From CBDCVO01 sp965223085 (GTDB lineage: Bacteria > Pseudomonadota > Gammaproteobacteria > Ga0077536), in contig OZ244981.1 of NCBI GenBank assembly GCA_965223085.1, positions 434,001 through 498,000 of the forward strand: a stretch of 64,000 bases of DNA, given 5' to 3'. The notes beneath the pieces are model-generated. The model saw nothing but the letters and a program-made list of their open reading frames with translations, was not told the origin of the DNA and ran no database searches. The translations under genes and the position numbers were made by a program. Of this stretch, positions 43,846-53,074 are shown in pieces (the stretch's first letter is position 1; every line of letters begins with the position of its first letter).

Positions 43846-44787
43846 ATGCGCGCGGATCAAAATCGACTTGAGAGCACGTTTCAGACCACGATCGATGCGG
43901 AAGAGAAGATCGAACCGCGTGATTGGATGCCGGAAAAATATCGCCTGAATCTCATTCGACAGATCTCGCAGCACGCACATTCGGAAGTTGTCGGCCAACT
44001 ACCGGAAGGCAACTGGATTACGCGGGCGCCAAGCCTCCGACGCAAGGCGATATTGCTCGCCAAAGTGCAGGACGAAGCCGGGCATGGTTTATACCTCTAC
44101 AGCGCCGCCGAAACATTAGGCTCTTCACGCGAACAGATGGTCGAAGATTTGCTTAGTGGCAAAGCAAAATACGCCAGCATTTTTAATTATCCAACGCTCA
44201 GTTGGGCCGATGTCGGCGCCATCGGTTGGCTCGTCGACGGCGCGGCGATCGTCAATCAAATTTCCTTATGCCGTACCTCTTACGGTCCTTACGCGCGCGC
44301 CATGGTGCGGATCTGCAAAGAAGAGAGCTTTCATCAACGCCAAGGGTTTGAGATTATGCAAGTGCTCACCCAGGGCTCCTCACAGCAGCGTGCGATGGCA
44401 CAAGATGCCCTAGACCGCTGGTGGTGGCCCGCCCTGATGATGTTTGGCCCGCACGATCACGATTCTGCGCATACCCAGCAGTCGATGCGCTGGAAGATCA
44501 AACGACAGTCAAACGATGAGTTACGGCAAAAATTTGTCGACCAAACTGTCGAACAAGCGCACCACATCGGCCTTAAAATTCCCGATCCAGATCTTAAATG
44601 GAACCCTCAGCGTGGTCATTATGATATTGGACCAATCGACTGGGATGAATTTCGGCGCGTGATCGCGGGAGATGGCCCTTGCAACCGCGATCGCATGAGC
44701 GCCCGCCAACGATCTCACGATGACGGCGCTTGGGTGCGTGCCGCAGCGCTTGCGCACGCTGAAAAACGCGCCGCGCGCGCCGCCTAG
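43846..44787 (+). CDS. paaA: PaaA, catalytic subunit of phenylacetyl-CoA 1,2-epoxidase
   Basis: 313 residues, ferritin-like diiron oxygenase. Seen: WMPEKYRLNLIRQISQHAHSE with family ExxH ligands, QDEAGHGLYLYSAAETLG and KEESFHQRQGFEIM, giving the two Glu-x-x-His iron sites. With PaaBCE it epoxidises the ring of phenylacetyl-CoA. Full length. RBS GAGGAG precedes the ATG. It starts the paaABCDE block with overlaps downstream. Confidence 0.97.
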   Translation: MRADQNRLESTFQTTIDAEEKIEPRDWMPEKYRLNLIRQISQHAHSEVVGQLPEGNWITRAPSLRRKAILLAKVQDEAGHGLYLYSAAETLGSSREQMVEDLLSGKAKYASIFNYPTLSWADVGAIGWLVDGAAIVNQISLCRTSYGPYARAMVRICKEESFHQRQGFEIMQVLTQGSSQQRAMAQDALDRWWWPALMMFGPHDHDSAHTQQSMRWKIKRQSNDELRQKFVDQTVEQAHHIGLKIPDPDLKWNPQRGHYDIGPIDWDEFRRVIAGDGPCNRDRMSARQRSHDDGAWVRAAALAHAEKRAARAA

Positions 44788-44797
44788 GAGTTGCACC

Positions 44798-45082
44798 ATG
44801 AGCGAGCAGTTATTGCCATTGTGGGAAGTCTTCATTCGCTCACAGCGAGGTCTCGACCACAAGCATGTCGGTTCTTTACATGCCGCCGACGCTGAGCAAG
44901 CTTTGCTCGCCGCTCGCGACACCTACACACGGCGCCAAGAAGGCGTCAGTATTTGGGTGGTGAAATCTAGCGATATTCATGCGAGCCAACCTGCTGACGA
45001 AAGCGCGTTTTTTGACCCGGCGGAAGATAAAGTCTACCGCCATCCAACGTTCTACGATGTGCCCGATAAGCTCAAGTTATGA
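44798..45082 (+). CDS. paaB: PaaB, subunit of phenylacetyl-CoA epoxidase
   Basis: 94 residues from ATG 44798 (RBS TAGGAG); an in-frame extension starting at 44720 lies inside paaA and is dropped. The sequence PLWEVFIRSQRGLDHKHVGS and the VYRHPTFYDVPD end are the PaaB pattern. Holds the PaaAC complex together. Stops at 45082, overlapping paaC by four bases. Confidence 0.95.
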   Translation: MSEQLLPLWEVFIRSQRGLDHKHVGSLHAADAEQALLAARDTYTRRQEGVSIWVVKSSDIHASQPADESAFFDPAEDKVYRHPTFYDVPDKLKL

Positions 45083-45843
45083 ACGCACCAGCTACCTTAG
45101 CGCATTTCCATTATCTGTTGCGACGCGGCGACGATGCGTTGATTCTGGGACAACGCCTGAGCGAATGGTGCGGCCATAGCCCACTGCTCGAAGAAGACAT
45201 TGCATTAGCGAATACCGCGCTTGATTTAATCGGTCGGGCGCGACTGTTACTGACTCACGCGGGCAACATCGAAGATCTTGGTCGCGATGAAGACACGTTG
45301 GCTTACCGACGCGATGAGCGTGAGTTTCAAAATCTTCTGATCTATGAGCTACCGATCGGCGATTTTGGTTTTACGATGATGCGCCAGTTTTTGACCGACG
45401 CCTACGCCGTACATCTGTTCCAAGCCTTACAGACCTCTAGTGATGAAACCTTAGCGGCGATCGCGTCCAAAGCCAGCAAAGAGTGCGCCTATCACCTGCG
45501 GCGTAGTGCTGACTGGGTGTGTCGGCTTGGTGATGGTACCGCCGATAGCCGCCACCGCATGCAAACCGCACTCGATCGCTTATGGCCTTATACCGATGAG
45601 CTCTTCAACAATGACGAGCTCGACGCTGAAGCGCAAGTTATTGGCGTTGCGCCGGCGGTCGACCCCATTGCGGACCAGTGGCACGCTACGGTAGCGGCAA
45701 CGCTCCGAGATGCGACGCTAAGGCGCCCGGAAACTACCTGGCAGGCGAGGGGCGGGCGCGCTGGCTTGCACACCGAGCATTTGGGGCGACTACTCGCCGA
45801 AATGCAGTTCTTGCAGCGCGCCTACCCGGGTTTATCGTGGTGA
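45079..45843 (+). CDS. paaC: PaaC, structural subunit of phenylacetyl-CoA epoxidase
   Basis: 254 residues, ferritin-like fold without a full iron site. Seen: LGQRLSEWCGHSPLLEEDIALAN, YRRDEREFQNLLIYELP and KASKECAYHLRRSADWV. Pairs with PaaA in the oxygenase. ATG overlaps the paaB stop (ATGA); the end overlaps paaD (GTGA). Confidence 0.96.
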   Translation: MNAPATLAHFHYLLRRGDDALILGQRLSEWCGHSPLLEEDIALANTALDLIGRARLLLTHAGNIEDLGRDEDTLAYRRDEREFQNLLIYELPIGDFGFTMMRQFLTDAYAVHLFQALQTSSDETLAAIASKASKECAYHLRRSADWVCRLGDGTADSRHRMQTALDRLWPYTDELFNNDELDAEAQVIGVAPAVDPIADQWHATVAATLRDATLRRPETTWQARGGRAGLHTEHLGRLLAEMQFLQRAYPGLSW

Positions 45844-46349
45844 CGGTTACCGCAGATAAGCGCAAACCTGTGCGCGAACATATTTTGCGGCTGCTGGAAA
45901 ATGTCTGCGATCCCGAAATTCCGTCGCTGACAATCGCGGAGCTTGGGATCCTCCGAGATATTCGCATCGACGATCTCGACATCACCGTCGTCATTACCCC
46001 GAGTTACAGCGCTTGCCCCGCGATGGATACGATCGCGGCCGATATTCGCGCCCAGCTTGCGATGCATGGTTTCGTTAACGTACACATTAAAACGCAACTC
46101 GCGCCGGCGTGGACAACCGCTGAGATTACACCGGCCGGGCACGAAAAATTGCGCGCTGCGGGAATCGCACCGCCGGTCTGCAGTGAACGCGCAACTTCAA
46201 ATTTACGTGCTCGCGAAGAGGCCATACAGTGCCCGAACTGTGGCGCGCGAGAAACCGAAAAAATCAGCGAATTCGGTGCCACACCATGCAAGGCTTTGCA
46301 TCGTTGCTTGCGTTGTTTGGAGCCATTTGAGTATTTCAAATGCTTGTGA
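45840..46349 (+). CDS. paaD: PaaD, iron-sulfur assembly-type protein of the epoxidase
   Basis: 169 residues. An N-terminal MIP18/SufT-like domain (VCDPEIPSLTIAELGIL, ITPSYSACPAMDTI) and a C-terminal zinc-ribbon with CPNC and CLRC pairs plus the closing FEYFKC. PaaD is needed for active epoxidase, probably for metal-center assembly. The GTG at 45840 overlapping the paaC stop is preferred over the GTG at 45837; an extension back to 45678 lies inside paaC. Confidence 0.93.
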   Translation: MTVTADKRKPVREHILRLLENVCDPEIPSLTIAELGILRDIRIDDLDITVVITPSYSACPAMDTIAADIRAQLAMHGFVNVHIKTQLAPAWTTAEITPAGHEKLRAAGIAPPVCSERATSNLRAREEAIQCPNCGARETEKISEFGATPCKALHRCLRCLEPFEYFKCL

Positions 46350-46365
46350 ATTAGCGGAGCTTACT

Positions 46366-47454
46366 ATGGCTAACTTCCACGCTTTGGCGATCACGGAACT
46401 CGAGCGTGACACCGACGACGCTATCCGCGTGTCCTTCTCGGTACCAGAGAACCTCGCTGATACTTTCCGCTTTCAACACGGTCAATATCTAACTTTGCGT
46501 GCACACATCGCAGGTGAGGAAATCAGACGCTCTTACTCGATTTGCTCCGCTGTGGGTGACGAAAACCTTTGCATCGCGATACGCGCGGTGCCAGACGGAA
46601 AATTTTCGAACTATGCCAATCACGGCCTCGCGGTCGGTGACACAATCGACGTCATGCCACCGGCGGGAAACTTTACCGCGGCGCTGAATCCTAAGGTGTC
46701 GCGCCACTATTTGTGCATCGCGGCGGGTAGCGGGATCACACCGATCATGTCGATCATTAAAACTGTGCTCGCGCGCGAGCCGCGCAGCCACGTGACTTTG
46801 CTCTACGGCAATCGAAGTGTTGCCAGCATTATGTTCCGTGAAGACCTCGCCGATCTCAAGAATCAGCATATGGCTCGTTTTCAGCTGATCCATATCCTAA
46901 GTCGAGAGCAACGAGACGTAGAGATCCTCAATGGTCGCATTACGAATCGCAAAGGCGCTGAATTGTGCGAGCATTTACTCGATCTAAAACGTGTGGATGA
47001 ATTTTTTCTCTGTGGCCCCGAAGGCATGGTCTCCGAAGTTGCGCGTGGTTTGCGGCGCAATGACATAGAAGAAGAGAAAATTCACCTCGAACTTTTTGGA
47101 GCTTCCGCTGCCGACGCGGAAACCACGGTAGCGAAGCATCAACAACGCGCACGCCGGCTCGGCGGCAGATTATCCCATGTGGCCATCAAGGCCGACGGCC
47201 GCTCGGTCGAGATCGAACTCGCTCCCGACGGCGAAAACATACTGGATGCAGCGCTTGCGGCTGGCTTGGACCTACCGTTTGCGTGCAAGGGCGGAGTCTG
47301 CGCGACCTGCAAGTGCAAACTCCTCGAAGGGGAAATAGAAATGGATCTTAGTCACGCGCTGAGCACTGAAGAAATCGCCAGCGGTGCCATATTGAGCTGC
47401 CAGGCACACCCGATTTCCGCTACCGTCAGGATCGATTTTGACCAAGCACTGTAG
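46366..47454 (+). CDS. paaE: PaaE, FAD/2Fe-2S reductase of phenylacetyl-CoA epoxidase
   Basis: 362 residues from the ATG at 46366, which follows a GGAG box. Ferredoxin-NADP reductase module (RRSYSICSAVGDE for FAD, IAAGSGITPIMSIIKTVL for NADPH) joined to a plant-type ferredoxin with the 2Fe-2S ligands in CKGGVCATCKCKL and the last Cys in LSCQAHP. Transfers electrons from NADPH to PaaA. Frame extends upstream to 45943 inside paaD, not used. Confidence 0.96.
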   Translation: MANFHALAITELERDTDDAIRVSFSVPENLADTFRFQHGQYLTLRAHIAGEEIRRSYSICSAVGDENLCIAIRAVPDGKFSNYANHGLAVGDTIDVMPPAGNFTAALNPKVSRHYLCIAAGSGITPIMSIIKTVLAREPRSHVTLLYGNRSVASIMFREDLADLKNQHMARFQLIHILSREQRDVEILNGRITNRKGAELCEHLLDLKRVDEFFLCGPEGMVSEVARGLRRNDIEEEKIHLELFGASAADAETTVAKHQQRARRLGGRLSHVAIKADGRSVEIELAPDGENILDAALAAGLDLPFACKGGVCATCKCKLLEGEIEMDLSHALSTEEIASGAILSCQAHPISATVRIDFDQAL

Positions 47455-47482
47455 CCGCGCGGACAGCGCGCGACAGCGATCG

Positions 47483-48454
47483 ATGCACAATACGACCAAC
47501 AGCGATCAAAAAGTTCGCGGGCTCATCGATAAAATTCTTACGGCACAATCACCGCGCGCCGGTTCGCTGCTCATTACGGTTTTCGGTGATACGATCTCCC
47601 AACATGGCAATAGCGTGTGGCTGGGTTCATTGCTTAATGCGCTTGCCAACTTAAACTTAAACGCACGCCAGATCCGCACGGCTGTTTTTCGGCTGGTGCG
47701 CGATGGCTGGCTCAAAGCGCGACCCAGTGGCCGCAAAAGCGATTACGCGCTAACTGAGTACGGACTCGCTCAATACGCGCACGCCGCGACCCGCATCTAC
47801 AGCCTCGATCAAAAACCTTGGGATGGCTTGTGGACGCTCGTGATGCCCACCGCAACCACCAGCAACACGCGAACAGAGTTACGCCGGCGCTTGCAATGGC
47901 AGGGCTATGGCCGCTTAAGCACGAGCGTCTACGCCCACCCCCAAGGAGAGCTCGATGTGCTCGAAACGCAGCTCGTAGAACTTGATTGTGTGCAAGACGT
48001 CCTCGTTTGGCGAGCTTCTGCCGCGAGCGATGCGACAGCGTTTGGATTAACTCGACAGGCGGGAAAATGTTGGCACTTAGAAACCCTAGCGCAACGCTAT
48101 TTGAATTTCATCGCATTGTTCGATGTTGAGTGGCCTGGGACCATTACTGCGCACGATGCCTTTCTGCTGCGAACGCTGTTGGTGCACGCCTACCGCCGCA
48201 TCCTTTTGAACGCCGCCGACCTCCCGTGTGAGCTCCTGCCTAAACCCTGGCCCGGACATCATGCGGCAAGCTTGGCGGCGAGCTTGTACCGATTTTTATC
48301 GGCGCCTGCGCTGGCCTTCATCTGCGCGCGGATGGAAAACTGCACCGGACCACTGCCGGCCCCCCAGGCGAGCTACTATCAACGTTTCGGAGGCATAAAA
48401 CGCGCGCCCCCGGACGCGTTGCGGCATAATACCCCTGAACGCCAAGCGTCTTGA
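47483..48454 (+). CDS. paaX: PaaX-family phenylacetate repressor
   Basis: 323 residues from the ATG at 47483; a TTG at 47438 would overlap paaE by 17 bases. N-terminal winged-helix (SLLITVFGDTISQHGNSVWL, then RQIRTAVFRLVRDGWL), middle domain LWTLVMPT..RRRLQWQGYGRLST, and C-terminal family part. PaaX represses paa genes and is released by phenylacetyl-CoA; the operator candidate is upstream of paaI. Its stop overlaps the next gene start (TTGA). Confidence 0.93.
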   Translation: MHNTTNSDQKVRGLIDKILTAQSPRAGSLLITVFGDTISQHGNSVWLGSLLNALANLNLNARQIRTAVFRLVRDGWLKARPSGRKSDYALTEYGLAQYAHAATRIYSLDQKPWDGLWTLVMPTATTSNTRTELRRRLQWQGYGRLSTSVYAHPQGELDVLETQLVELDCVQDVLVWRASAASDATAFGLTRQAGKCWHLETLAQRYLNFIALFDVEWPGTITAHDAFLLRTLLVHAYRRILLNAADLPCELLPKPWPGHHAASLAASLYRFLSAPALAFICARMENCTGPLPAPQASYYQRFGGIKRAPPDALRHNTPERQAS

Positions 48455-49206
48455 GGAGCGCCGCGATCACTACGAGAGACTCAGCGCCACCACCGACCTC
48501 GACAGACTATGCTCACCTCGCCCAGTTTCTCGACGCCGACGAGCGTCCCCCGGGGACTTTAACCTTAGACGCGACGCGAGGGTTTTTATTCGCCGTATGC
48601 ACCGCGCCGGAGGTGATTAAACCCTCGGAGTGGATCCCGCTGGTCTTTGCGGAAGAAGAAGCATGCTATGCCGATGAGGAAGAAGCCAGAAACACGCTAA
48701 CCAGCTTGATGTCGCTCTACAACGAGCTGACTGCTGCCGTTATGAACGCCGAGTTCGACACGACTGGAGACCTTGTGATCCGTGCGCCTGCCATCGAGAA
48801 TTTCGCACCCGATGCAAACTTAAGCAGTTGGGCGACGGGTTTCATCTACGGCTACAACTGGCTCTCTGAACTTTGGGATCACTATTTGCCAGATGAGCTC
48901 GAAGACGAATTCGCAAGCCAGCTCATGGCGATGGGTTTTTTCGCTTCGCGTAGTGCCGCCGAAGCATTTCATGCGGAAGGTGATAAGACTCGCAGCTTCG
49001 CCGCGATGTGCGAAACAATGCTTGCGTTTTTTGCGGGTGCGCGCAAAGATTTTGCCCGCCTCGCGCGAATTATATTCGAAGTAAACCGTGCGCCGCCGCT
49101 ACCCGAGCACAGCGAACGAGTGGGGCGTAACGATCCTTGTAGCTGCGGTAGCGGGAAAAAATATAAGAAATGCTGCGGTGCGCCACCGCAGCGTACAGTC
49201 AACTGA
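48451..49206 (+). CDS. UPF0149/YecA-family protein with SEC-C zinc motif
   Basis: 251 residues. The YecA/UPF0149 domain shows TLDATRGFLFAVCTAPEVIKPSEWIPL and DLSSWATGFIYGYNWLSELW-like helices; the C-terminus ends in the SEC-C zinc motif RNDPCSCGSGKKYKKCCG. SEC-C motifs bind zinc and often ribosomes or SecB-like partners. The start is a TTG that overlaps the paaX stop; no ATG lies near the expected beginning. It may ride on the paa transcript without a role in phenylacetate use. Confidence 0.82.
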   Translation: MRSAAITTRDSAPPPTSTDYAHLAQFLDADERPPGTLTLDATRGFLFAVCTAPEVIKPSEWIPLVFAEEEACYADEEEARNTLTSLMSLYNELTAAVMNAEFDTTGDLVIRAPAIENFAPDANLSSWATGFIYGYNWLSELWDHYLPDELEDEFASQLMAMGFFASRSAAEAFHAEGDKTRSFAAMCETMLAFFAGARKDFARLARIIFEVNRAPPLPEHSERVGRNDPCSCGSGKKYKKCCGAPPQRTVN

Positions 49207-49538
49207 GTTGAAGCTACCCGCAGGTTCACAATAATCGCACCGGCGGTTAGCCGACCGCATTAATTCCGCTGCCTGATCGCTGCAACATCAAGATCTGCAT
49301 GCAGGGTGTGTGTTCATTCATGCCGCGTTCAAGCTTGCGGGGCAACTGCGCTTCAAGAATGGCCTTTCACGGCACGGATTTTTGCCGCGTCAGTCGCCTG
49401 GCAGTGACACATCGACGTTCCCTTGTGCGTTGTCCCACTTTTGCAGCGACCTATGTTTAGCGCGCAGCACGGCAAAGTGCTAAAAAAGCAGTAGGTTGGT
49501 CTCGGCACCCGCTCGATCGACCACTTGCTGTACTAACG

Positions 49539-49554
49539 CGGCACTAGTTTTGCA
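49539..49554 (+). promoter_or_regulatory. Candidate sigma-54 (-24/-12) promoter for prkA-yeaH-ycgB
   Basis: CGGCAC-TAGTT-TTGCA matches TGGCAC-N5-TTGCA except for the first base; GG and GC are separated by the required 10 bases. It would start transcription near 49566, leaving a leader of about 295 bases before prkA. The enterobacterial yeaGH operon is known to be sigma-54-dependent. The rest of the 655-bp gap 49207-49861 holds no gene I can support. Confidence 0.65.
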
Positions 49555-49861
49555 TATAGACCTAGATGAACGTGAGGGTGCTAAAAATGTTGAAGAATCT
49601 GGATTTAGGTTTCTACCCAATTTCCCGACACAGGTTATGTGAGGATTAGTTACGCTTAGCAAATATGGCGAGGAAATTGATCGAACGAATTGGTGTAATT
49701 GGGATCTAAATAAACAATCAGGAATAAGTGAGCGTAGCGGACCAGGGGTGTGATCGACGTCAAGTGATTGCCAATCGATGACTTTAATCGCTGACAGCTA
49801 GAAGCAGATTGAGCACGAGAGATACATAGGGTTTGAACCGACGACAGTTAGGAGGCGGGCT

Positions 49862-51784
49862 ATGACGAACCTGATCGAGGGATACAAAGAGCAGTATTCC
49901 TCAACTCAAGACGAGGAGATGTCCCTCGAAGACTACCTGGAACTTTGTAGGGGCGATCCCACTGCATACGCCACTGCCGCTGAACGTATGCTGCAAGCGA
50001 TCGGCGAACCCGAGCTTGTCAACACGCGTGACGACCCACGTTTGTCGCGATTATTCGCCAATCGAATCATCAAGCGCTATCCGGCATTCGCTGAATTCTA
50101 CGGCATGGAAGATGTCATCGCGCAGATCGTTTCGTTTTTCAAACACGCCGCGCAGGGTTTGGAAGAAAGAAAGCAAATCCTCTATTTGCTCGGACCCGTT
50201 GGTGGCGGTAAATCCTCCATTGCAGAACGGCTCAAGCACCTTATGGAGCACGAACCAATATATGCGTTAAAGGGTTCTCCGGTAAATGAAACACCGCTCG
50301 GCTTGTTCAATATCGAAGCATACGGAGACAGGCTCGAAGAGGAATACGGGATCCCGAAGCGCTACTTGACCGGCATCATGTCGCCCTGGGCGGTGAAACG
50401 CTTGAAAGAATACGATGGCGATGTCAGCCAATTTCGTGTCGTTCGGATCCGGCCTTCGGTACTACGCCAAGTTGCAATCGCCAAGACGGAACCGGGTGAC
50501 GAAAACAATCAAGATATTTCTTCGCTGGTCGGAAAAGTCGACATCCGACAATTAGATCGCTTCGCCCAAGATGATCCCGATGCTTATAGTTATTCCGGTG
50601 GCTTGTGTCTCGCGAATCAAGGACTACTAGAATTCGTAGAGATGTTCAAAGCACCGATTAAAATGCTACATCCGCTGCTCACGGCTACTCAAGAAAGTAA
50701 TTTTAAAGGAACAGAAGGTTTCTCTGCGATGCCGTTCAACGGGATCATTCTCGCCCACTCCAACGAGGCCGAATGGCAATCTTTCCGCAATAATCGCCAC
50801 AATGAGGCGTTTCTTGATCGCATCTACATCGTAAAAGTACCGTATTGCCTCCAGGTTTCAGAAGAAATAAAAATCTACGAGAAACTGCTGCGCAACAGCG
50901 CTCTCTCACAAGCTGCTTGCGCGCCCGGCACATTAGACATGATGGCGCAATTTTCGGTTCTTACTAGAATTAAGGAACCGGAGAACTCCTCGCCATTCTC
51001 GAAAATGCGGGTCTACGATGGTGAGAGCCTAAAAGACACCGATCCCAAAGCTAAGAGCTTTCAGGAATATCGCGAGTTCGCAGGTTCCGACGAAGGCATG
51101 ACTGGGATCTCGACACGTTTTGCGTTCAAAGTGCTGTCCGAGGTCTTTAACTACGACCAGACCGAGGTCGCTGCCAACCCCGTGCATCTCATGTACGTAC
51201 TTGAACAACGCTTATCGCGTGAAGATTTTCCAGAAGAGACTAAACGTAAATACCTCGAATACATCAAAGGTTGGTTAGCACCTCGATATGCAGAGTTTAT
51301 TAGCAAGGAAATTCAAACCGCTTATCTCGAGTCATATACTGAATACGGACAAAACATTTTTGATCGTTATGTCACTTATGCAGACTGCTGGCTACAAGAC
51401 GAAGAATTTCGCGATCCCGATACTGGAGAAATTTTTGATCGCGTTGCTTTGAATGCCGAGCTCGAAAAGATCGAAAAACCTGCTGGAATTGCCAACCCCA
51501 AAGATTTTCGCAATGAAGTAGTGAACTTCGTATTGCGCGCACGGGCCAACAACGCAGGCAAAAATCCGACTTGGAATAGTTACGAAAAACTACGTGAAGT
51601 TATTGAAAAGAAAATGTTTTCGAGCACGGAAGATCTTCTTCCGGTTATTTCTTTCAATGCCAAGGCGAGCGGCGAGGACATAAAAAAACACGAAAGTTTT
51701 GTTGCTCGTATGGTTGAAAAAGGTTATACGGAAAAACAAGTGCGATTGTTATCAGAGTGGTATTTACGGGTCCAAAAATCTTAA
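49862..51784 (+). CDS. prkA: PrkA-family serine protein kinase
   Basis: 640 residues. AAA+-like N-terminal core with Walker A in LLGPVGGGKSSIAERL (about residue 118), then LANQGLLEFVEMFKAPIKML and NGIILAHSNEAEW, and a C-terminal kinase-like region. PrkA (E. coli YeaG) takes part in stress and nutrient-limitation responses; its kinase/protease roles are still debated. Strong RBS (AGGAGG). 18 bp before yeaH. Confidence 0.95.
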   Translation: MTNLIEGYKEQYSSTQDEEMSLEDYLELCRGDPTAYATAAERMLQAIGEPELVNTRDDPRLSRLFANRIIKRYPAFAEFYGMEDVIAQIVSFFKHAAQGLEERKQILYLLGPVGGGKSSIAERLKHLMEHEPIYALKGSPVNETPLGLFNIEAYGDRLEEEYGIPKRYLTGIMSPWAVKRLKEYDGDVSQFRVVRIRPSVLRQVAIAKTEPGDENNQDISSLVGKVDIRQLDRFAQDDPDAYSYSGGLCLANQGLLEFVEMFKAPIKMLHPLLTATQESNFKGTEGFSAMPFNGIILAHSNEAEWQSFRNNRHNEAFLDRIYIVKVPYCLQVSEEIKIYEKLLRNSALSQAACAPGTLDMMAQFSVLTRIKEPENSSPFSKMRVYDGESLKDTDPKAKSFQEYREFAGSDEGMTGISTRFAFKVLSEVFNYDQTEVAANPVHLMYVLEQRLSREDFPEETKRKYLEYIKGWLAPRYAEFISKEIQTAYLESYTEYGQNIFDRYVTYADCWLQDEEFRDPDTGEIFDRVALNAELEKIEKPAGIANPKDFRNEVVNFVLRARANNAGKNPTWNSYEKLREVIEKKMFSSTEDLLPVISFNAKASGEDIKKHESFVARMVEKGYTEKQVRLLSEWYLRVQKS

Positions 51785-51802
51785 AGGATCAAGGTTAGCA
51801 TT

Positions 51803-53074
51803 ATGGCTCATGTAATCGACCGCCGACTGAACGGACGCAACAAAAGCGCCGTCAACCGTGAACGATTTATGCGTCGTTATAAACGCCACATCGAACGGGC
51901 CGTAAAAGACATGGTTGCCGACCGCGGGATCAAGGACATGATCCAGGGTGGTGAAGTAAAAGTTCCCGGGAAAGATATCGCTGAGCCGCATTTCCGTTAC
52001 GGCAAAGGTGGTGATTGGGAACACGTACATCCCGGCAACAAAGACTTTGTATCCGGCGATCGCATAAAACGACCCGACGACGGTGGTCAAGGCGGTCGGG
52101 GCGGCGACCCAAGTGACAGCGGTGACGGGGTTGATGATTTCGTATTTTCACTTTCTCGCGAGGAATTTCTAAATCTCTTTTTTGACGACTTAGAGCTGCC
52201 GAATCTCATGCGCACGGCACTGGCCGAAATCGAAAGCAAGAAATATACGCGCGCTGGCTATATTCGCGACGGCAATCCTAGCAATCTCAGTGTAACGCGG
52301 ACTATGCGTACCGCCCTAGCACGGCGTATCGCGCTCGGTGGTCCGGTAAAGCGCGAACTGGCGGAAGCTGAGCAAGCCCTGGAGAAAGCCGAAGAACGCG
52401 GCGAAGACGAAGAATTCCTAGTGCCCTTGCGGCGGCGGATAGAGGCATTGCGCAACCGCCGCAAGCGCATTCCGTTTTTGGATGATGTGGATCTCCGTTA
52501 CCGTCACCGCATTCCCCAGCCCGTGCCGACAACTAAAGCGGTGATGTTTTGCTTGATGGACGTCTCGGCGTCAATGGATCAACACAAAAAGGAGCTCGCA
52601 AAACGATTTTTTACCTTGCTATATATGTTTCTCACACGTAAATATGAACATGTCGAACTCGTCTTTATTCGCCATACACACGTTGCCGAAGAAGTCGACG
52701 AGCAAACTTTTTTCTACGACCAGCGCACCGGCGGCACCGTCGTGCTGACAGCACTTGAAATGATGCACGAAATCGCGCAGGAGCGTTTCCCCCTGTCCGA
52801 CTGGAATATCTACGGAGCCCAAGCTTCGGATGGTGACGCTTTCGGCGCCGATGCGGGCAAAAGTGGGCGTTATTTGCGCGAACATTTGCTGCCTTTGAGT
52901 CGCTATTTTGCCTACATCGAAGTGCCCGATGATGAATTCATGCGGCGCAGCTCCCTGTGGGTTGAATACAAGGAAGTTGAAAATCAGGAAAAAAACTTCG
53001 CGATGCGCCGGGTCGCCGACCCGAGTGAGATCTACCCGGTTTTTCGCGGTCTATTCAAAAAGGCAGCCGCATGA
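51803..53074 (+). CDS. yeaH: YeaH/DUF444 family protein (von Willebrand-like domain)
   Basis: 423 residues. N-terminal RFMRRYKRHIERAVKDMVADR and an acidic-basic helical stretch, then a C-terminal vWA-like domain with the MIDAS motif FCLMDVSASMDQHKK (DxSxS). Always linked to prkA and ycgB. Biochemical role unknown. Its stop overlaps ycgB's start by four bases (ATGA). Confidence 0.95.
   Translation: MAHVIDRRLNGRNKSAVNRERFMRRYKRHIERAVKDMVADRGIKDMIQGGEVKVPGKDIAEPHFRYGKGGDWEHVHPGNKDFVSGDRIKRPDDGGQGGRGGDPSDSGDGVDDFVFSLSREEFLNLFFDDLELPNLMRTALAEIESKKYTRAGYIRDGNPSNLSVTRTMRTALARRIALGGPVKRELAEAEQALEKAEERGEDEEFLVPLRRRIEALRNRRKRIPFLDDVDLRYRHRIPQPVPTTKAVMFCLMDVSASMDQHKKELAKRFFTLLYMFLTRKYEHVELVFIRHTHVAEEVDEQTFFYDQRTGGTVVLTALEMMHEIAQERFPLSDWNIYGAQASDGDAFGADAGKSGRYLREHLLPLSRYFAYIEVPDDEFMRRSSLWVEYKEVENQEKNFAMRRVADPSEIYPVFRGLFKKAAA

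Noticed and set aside
49371..49385. Second sigma-54-like site (GGCACGGATTTTTGC)
   Set aside because: GG and GC are 11 bases apart instead of 10; the site at 49539 has correct spacing.
49468..49490. Hairpin AGCAC...GTGCT followed by A-run as a terminator
   Set aside because: The run is A on the plus strand and precedes the stem on the minus strand, so neither direction gives a T-tail.
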